A stretch of DNA of 36,906 bases from Planctomycetota bacterium (GTDB lineage Bacteria; Planctomycetota; Planctomycetia; Pirellulales; Pirellulaceae). The position numbers and the translations under genes are program-made. The notes under the pieces were generated by a model that did not search any database, was not told where the DNA came from, and saw only the letters and a list, made by a program, of their open reading frames with translations. Where the stretch lies: the NCBI GenBank assembly GCA_963205385.1, contig CAUJKE010000150.1, forward strand, positions 1-36,906. Reading direction: 5' to 3'. Positions 35,701-36,906 of the stretch are shown piece after piece; positions within the stretch are counted from its first letter, which is position 1, and every line of letters starts with the position of its first letter.

Positions 35701-36906
35701 AGGACTAGGCGCGGACGCAGCTTGCGGCGCCGGCAAACGGCGCGGCGATGTTGGCATCGCGAGCGCCCGCGGTTCAGCCGCTTGCGATTCAGCCGCGGCA
35801 GGGCGATTCTGCAAGGCGGCAATGTGGCCTAGCAGTTGATCAGGCGTCCGTTCGTTACTGCCGTAGCGAACGTTGAGCCCCTTGGCCTGCTGCGCAAGTT
35901 GCTCGGCCTCGCCATACAATTGATAACGCAGCAGTCCCTCGGATTGCTCCATCAGGAACTGGGCGTAGGCTTGCGAGAATTGGGCCGGATCAGTTCCCGG
36001 ACGGGGACCCGCCGAGAGCTGGTTCGACTTCTGAATGAGCGCGTCGATCGCATCCGGCGAGTCGCCTTGATGCGCGATCACCCCTTGCGCCCGAGCTTGC
36101 TTCGCAAGTTCGGCGGCGCCGCGGACATTTCCGGCAGCGACAGCCTTGCGGGCTTCAGCGAGGATGCGAGCGGCGCCCAAGGTGTTGTTCTGAATAACCT
36201 GCGGACCGCCGCGCGTGAGCGGGTTCGTATCCGGTTGAATTTGATCCAGGCTCGTGATGGCCGTGCGGGGCATCGCATCGGGTTCATAGCTGGGGACGCG
36301 CGTCGCGAGATCCCGTTCGCCTTCGGGAGCGAAGTGGGAATCGAACCGAGGGGCCGCGGCGGCCGTTAAGCGGTTCGCATCGACGCCGGCGCGACGCAGT
36401 TCGTCGGCCAGCGACTGGGGGGAATATTCCCCTGGACCGAACGTCGCTTGTTCGGCGGTCGCTTTTTGCTGCCAGGCGATGGCGCCGGGAATATCGCGAG
36501 CGGCCAACGCTTGGCGGCCATTCTCGAGGTACTTCACAGCTTTGCTCTTGTTGTCGCTCGTGAGCCGGTCGAGCGTTCCTTCGCCGGCACGGGCCGCGAA
36601 CGGATCTTGAGGCGCCTTCTCCGCGCTGACGCCTCGGGCGCTCGCTGAGGAGCTGCCGGGCCAGGCCGAGAAACGGCTCGAAGGCGTGCGCGGCTCGTTT
36701 TGGCTGCGCAATTTTTCGAGATCGCGACGCGCCTTCTCCGGCGAGTCCTTGCCGATCAAGCCGCCAGCCCAGAGCGAATCACGCTGGGTGGGATGTTTTT
36801 CGGCTTCCGCAATGAAGCGTTCCGCCTCGTCCAGCTTCCCGGCCGACATCGCGTCGCGGGCTTTGGTGAGGTTATCCGCTTCTAAATCCGTTGCTGTGGG
36901 GGCCAA
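32746..36906 (-). CDS. Secretin (GspD/PilQ family) with long helical-repeat N-terminus, partial
   Basis: The open frame runs off the right edge, so at least 1386 residues are visible and the true start is outside; the TTG at the edge is not taken as a start. Counting from the edge, residues 1 to about 580 hold at least six copies of a 50-60 residue helical unit (pattern A..A...GD...A...A..A, often followed by SPxxL), resembling TPR repeats. A coiled coil follows (about 600-800). A secretin N0/STN-like domain starts near residue 817 (VEVNFVNRPLAEVMDTLGKM). The C-terminal secretin barrel begins near 1055 (LQVTIEVRFITLNDNFFERI) and ends with VPDGGTVLLGG and VTPRIIIQ near 1310-1372. It should form the outer-membrane channel of a pilus or type II secretion machine. 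Typical secretins are 450-750 residues. Confidence 0.93.
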   Translation of the reverse strand: MAPTATDLEADNLTKARDAMSAGKLDEAERFIAEAEKHPTQRDSLWAGGLIGKDSPEKARRDLEKLRSQNEPRTPSSRFSAWPGSSSASARGVSAEKAPQDPFAARAGEGTLDRLTSDNKSKAVKYLENGRQALAARDIPGAIAWQQKATAEQATFGPGEYSPQSLADELRRAGVDANRLTAAAAPRFDSHFAPEGERDLATRVPSYEPDAMPRTAITSLDQIQPDTNPLTRGGPQVIQNNTLGAARILAEARKAVAAGNVRGAAELAKQARAQGVIAHQGDSPDAIDALIQKSNQLSAGPRPGTDPAQFSQAYAQFLMEQSEGLLRYQLYGEAEQLAQQAKGLNVRYGSNERTPDQLLGHIAALQNRPAAAESQAAEPRALAMPTSPRRLPAPQAASAPSPVKQEALRLMANARLALDRGDVEVAHRMALEAQNLRVPETEFSGEEMRPWQLVLDTSRALNLRQGGPQVMQAGNIIQNPNFNERGEYAVQPGVYDPSNDPSRNMAASAAEDARERSVFNGDLDTAGLQYYEAGMKAFTAGDRETAHQHFKQAWKFNAQLEPALRSQLKDKLLALDAPRPEPLPTGNASPLAQVDQKTDVLRQKILKEIQAEDKEVERLATTDPERALDRLRTLRERVNAAELDGPSRKQLLVFVDRKIGDMERYLEENRVQIDLDKANRRVRDGIELESERLVATQTKLAELVEEFNSLMKEQRYHEAEVIAKRAREIAPEEGVVVNMVWQSKFAREYAAQMAIRERKEAGVLAALGSVEDSSTPYNDNEPITFNTKIWGDLTKRRMTLLEQTRRKYTPTELAIQASLDKPVEVNFVNRPLAEVMDTLGKMANINIYLDPQGMHAEGIDSNTPVNLNLATPISLRSALDLILDQLRMAYVIQNEVLKVTSKQASQSNLVRVVYNVGDLVIPIPNFTPSYNMGLPGAIREAHNTLGYGGAFAASGSAPMTLASAQGPTAINPLALGQMGGSGSFGGGRPDQVMSGPGSLGGAAAADFDSLIDLITSTVHPDSWKEGGGTGEGTIAPFPTNLSIVVSQTEEVHKDIGDLLEQLRRLQDLQVTIEVRFITLNDNFFERIGVDFDFNIDDNTGGIPILPDDTGPSMVVGLDPTGQLTNDRDVQFRQNSFATAIPQFGGFDPSTAANFGFAILSDIEVYFLLQAASGDTRTNVLQAPKVTLFNGQQAVVSDTSQKPFVTSVVPVVGDFAAAHQPVITVLSEGTSMSVQAVVSADRRFVRLTLVPFFSQIGDVEEFTFTGTTTTNTGTAVVDPTNPGRTLNDDNSTTRSGTTVQLPTFSFTTVTTTVSVPDGGTVLLGGIKRLSEGRTERGVPLLNKIPYASRLFKNVGIGRQTQSLMMMVTPRIIIQEEEEAKLGIDIGN

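Noticed and set aside
36336-36347. tRNA T-arm-like motif GGGAATCGAACC
   Set aside because: Inside the secretin reading frame with no other tRNA parts nearby.

Overview
The window looks like chromosomal DNA from a planctomycete, probably Pirellulales-like. The grounds are GC-rich coding, very large exported proteins of unknown function, a planctomycete-type Ser/Thr kinase with a multi-spanning C-terminus, a fused PilM-PilN protein, and a secretin with a long helical-repeat N-terminus. This placement is inferred from protein character, not from a marker gene. No rRNA, tRNA, CRISPR array, insertion sequence or phage gene was seen. The window is cut through a gene at both edges.

Layout. 1-378: start of an exported protein (minus strand) that leaves the window. 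539-3264: an RlmI-like rRNA methyltransferase and a DUF3754 membrane protein (both minus). 3483-4631: a GNAT/BioF2-like acyltransferase (plus). 4643-15162: two giant minus-strand genes overlapping by ATGA. They code for three similarly built units, each with a signal peptide, a beta-rich ectodomain and C-terminal membrane helices; two of the units are fused into one 2385-residue chain. 15394-16218: an inositol-monophosphatase family enzyme (minus). 16354-16505: a consensus -35 box, a structured RNA and a strong intrinsic terminator, ending 33 bases before an unrecognised gene (16539-17264, plus). The leader can be drawn in two mutually exclusive folds.

17274-19064 is a transmembrane Ser/Thr kinase. 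19275-25591 is a type IV pilus/type II secretion-like inner-membrane cluster: a PilM-PilN fusion, a PilO-like protein and a third single-pass protein in the PilP position. A plus-strand block follows (25997-32573): a divergent GH38-like protein, cytidylate kinase, PlsC acyltransferase, an AlkA-type glycosylase, a HEAT-repeat lipoprotein and a nitrilase-superfamily hydrolase. The minus-strand secretin (32746 to the right edge) has its own strong terminator.

How the parts fit. PilM/N/O-like proteins would form the cytoplasmic and inner-membrane platform, and the secretin the outer-membrane channel, of one envelope machine whose genes are split by about 7 kb of housekeeping genes. The best candidates for something undescribed are the three-unit giant protein locus, the attenuator-like RNA ahead of 16539, and the GH38-like protein that lacks the usual catalytic motifs.
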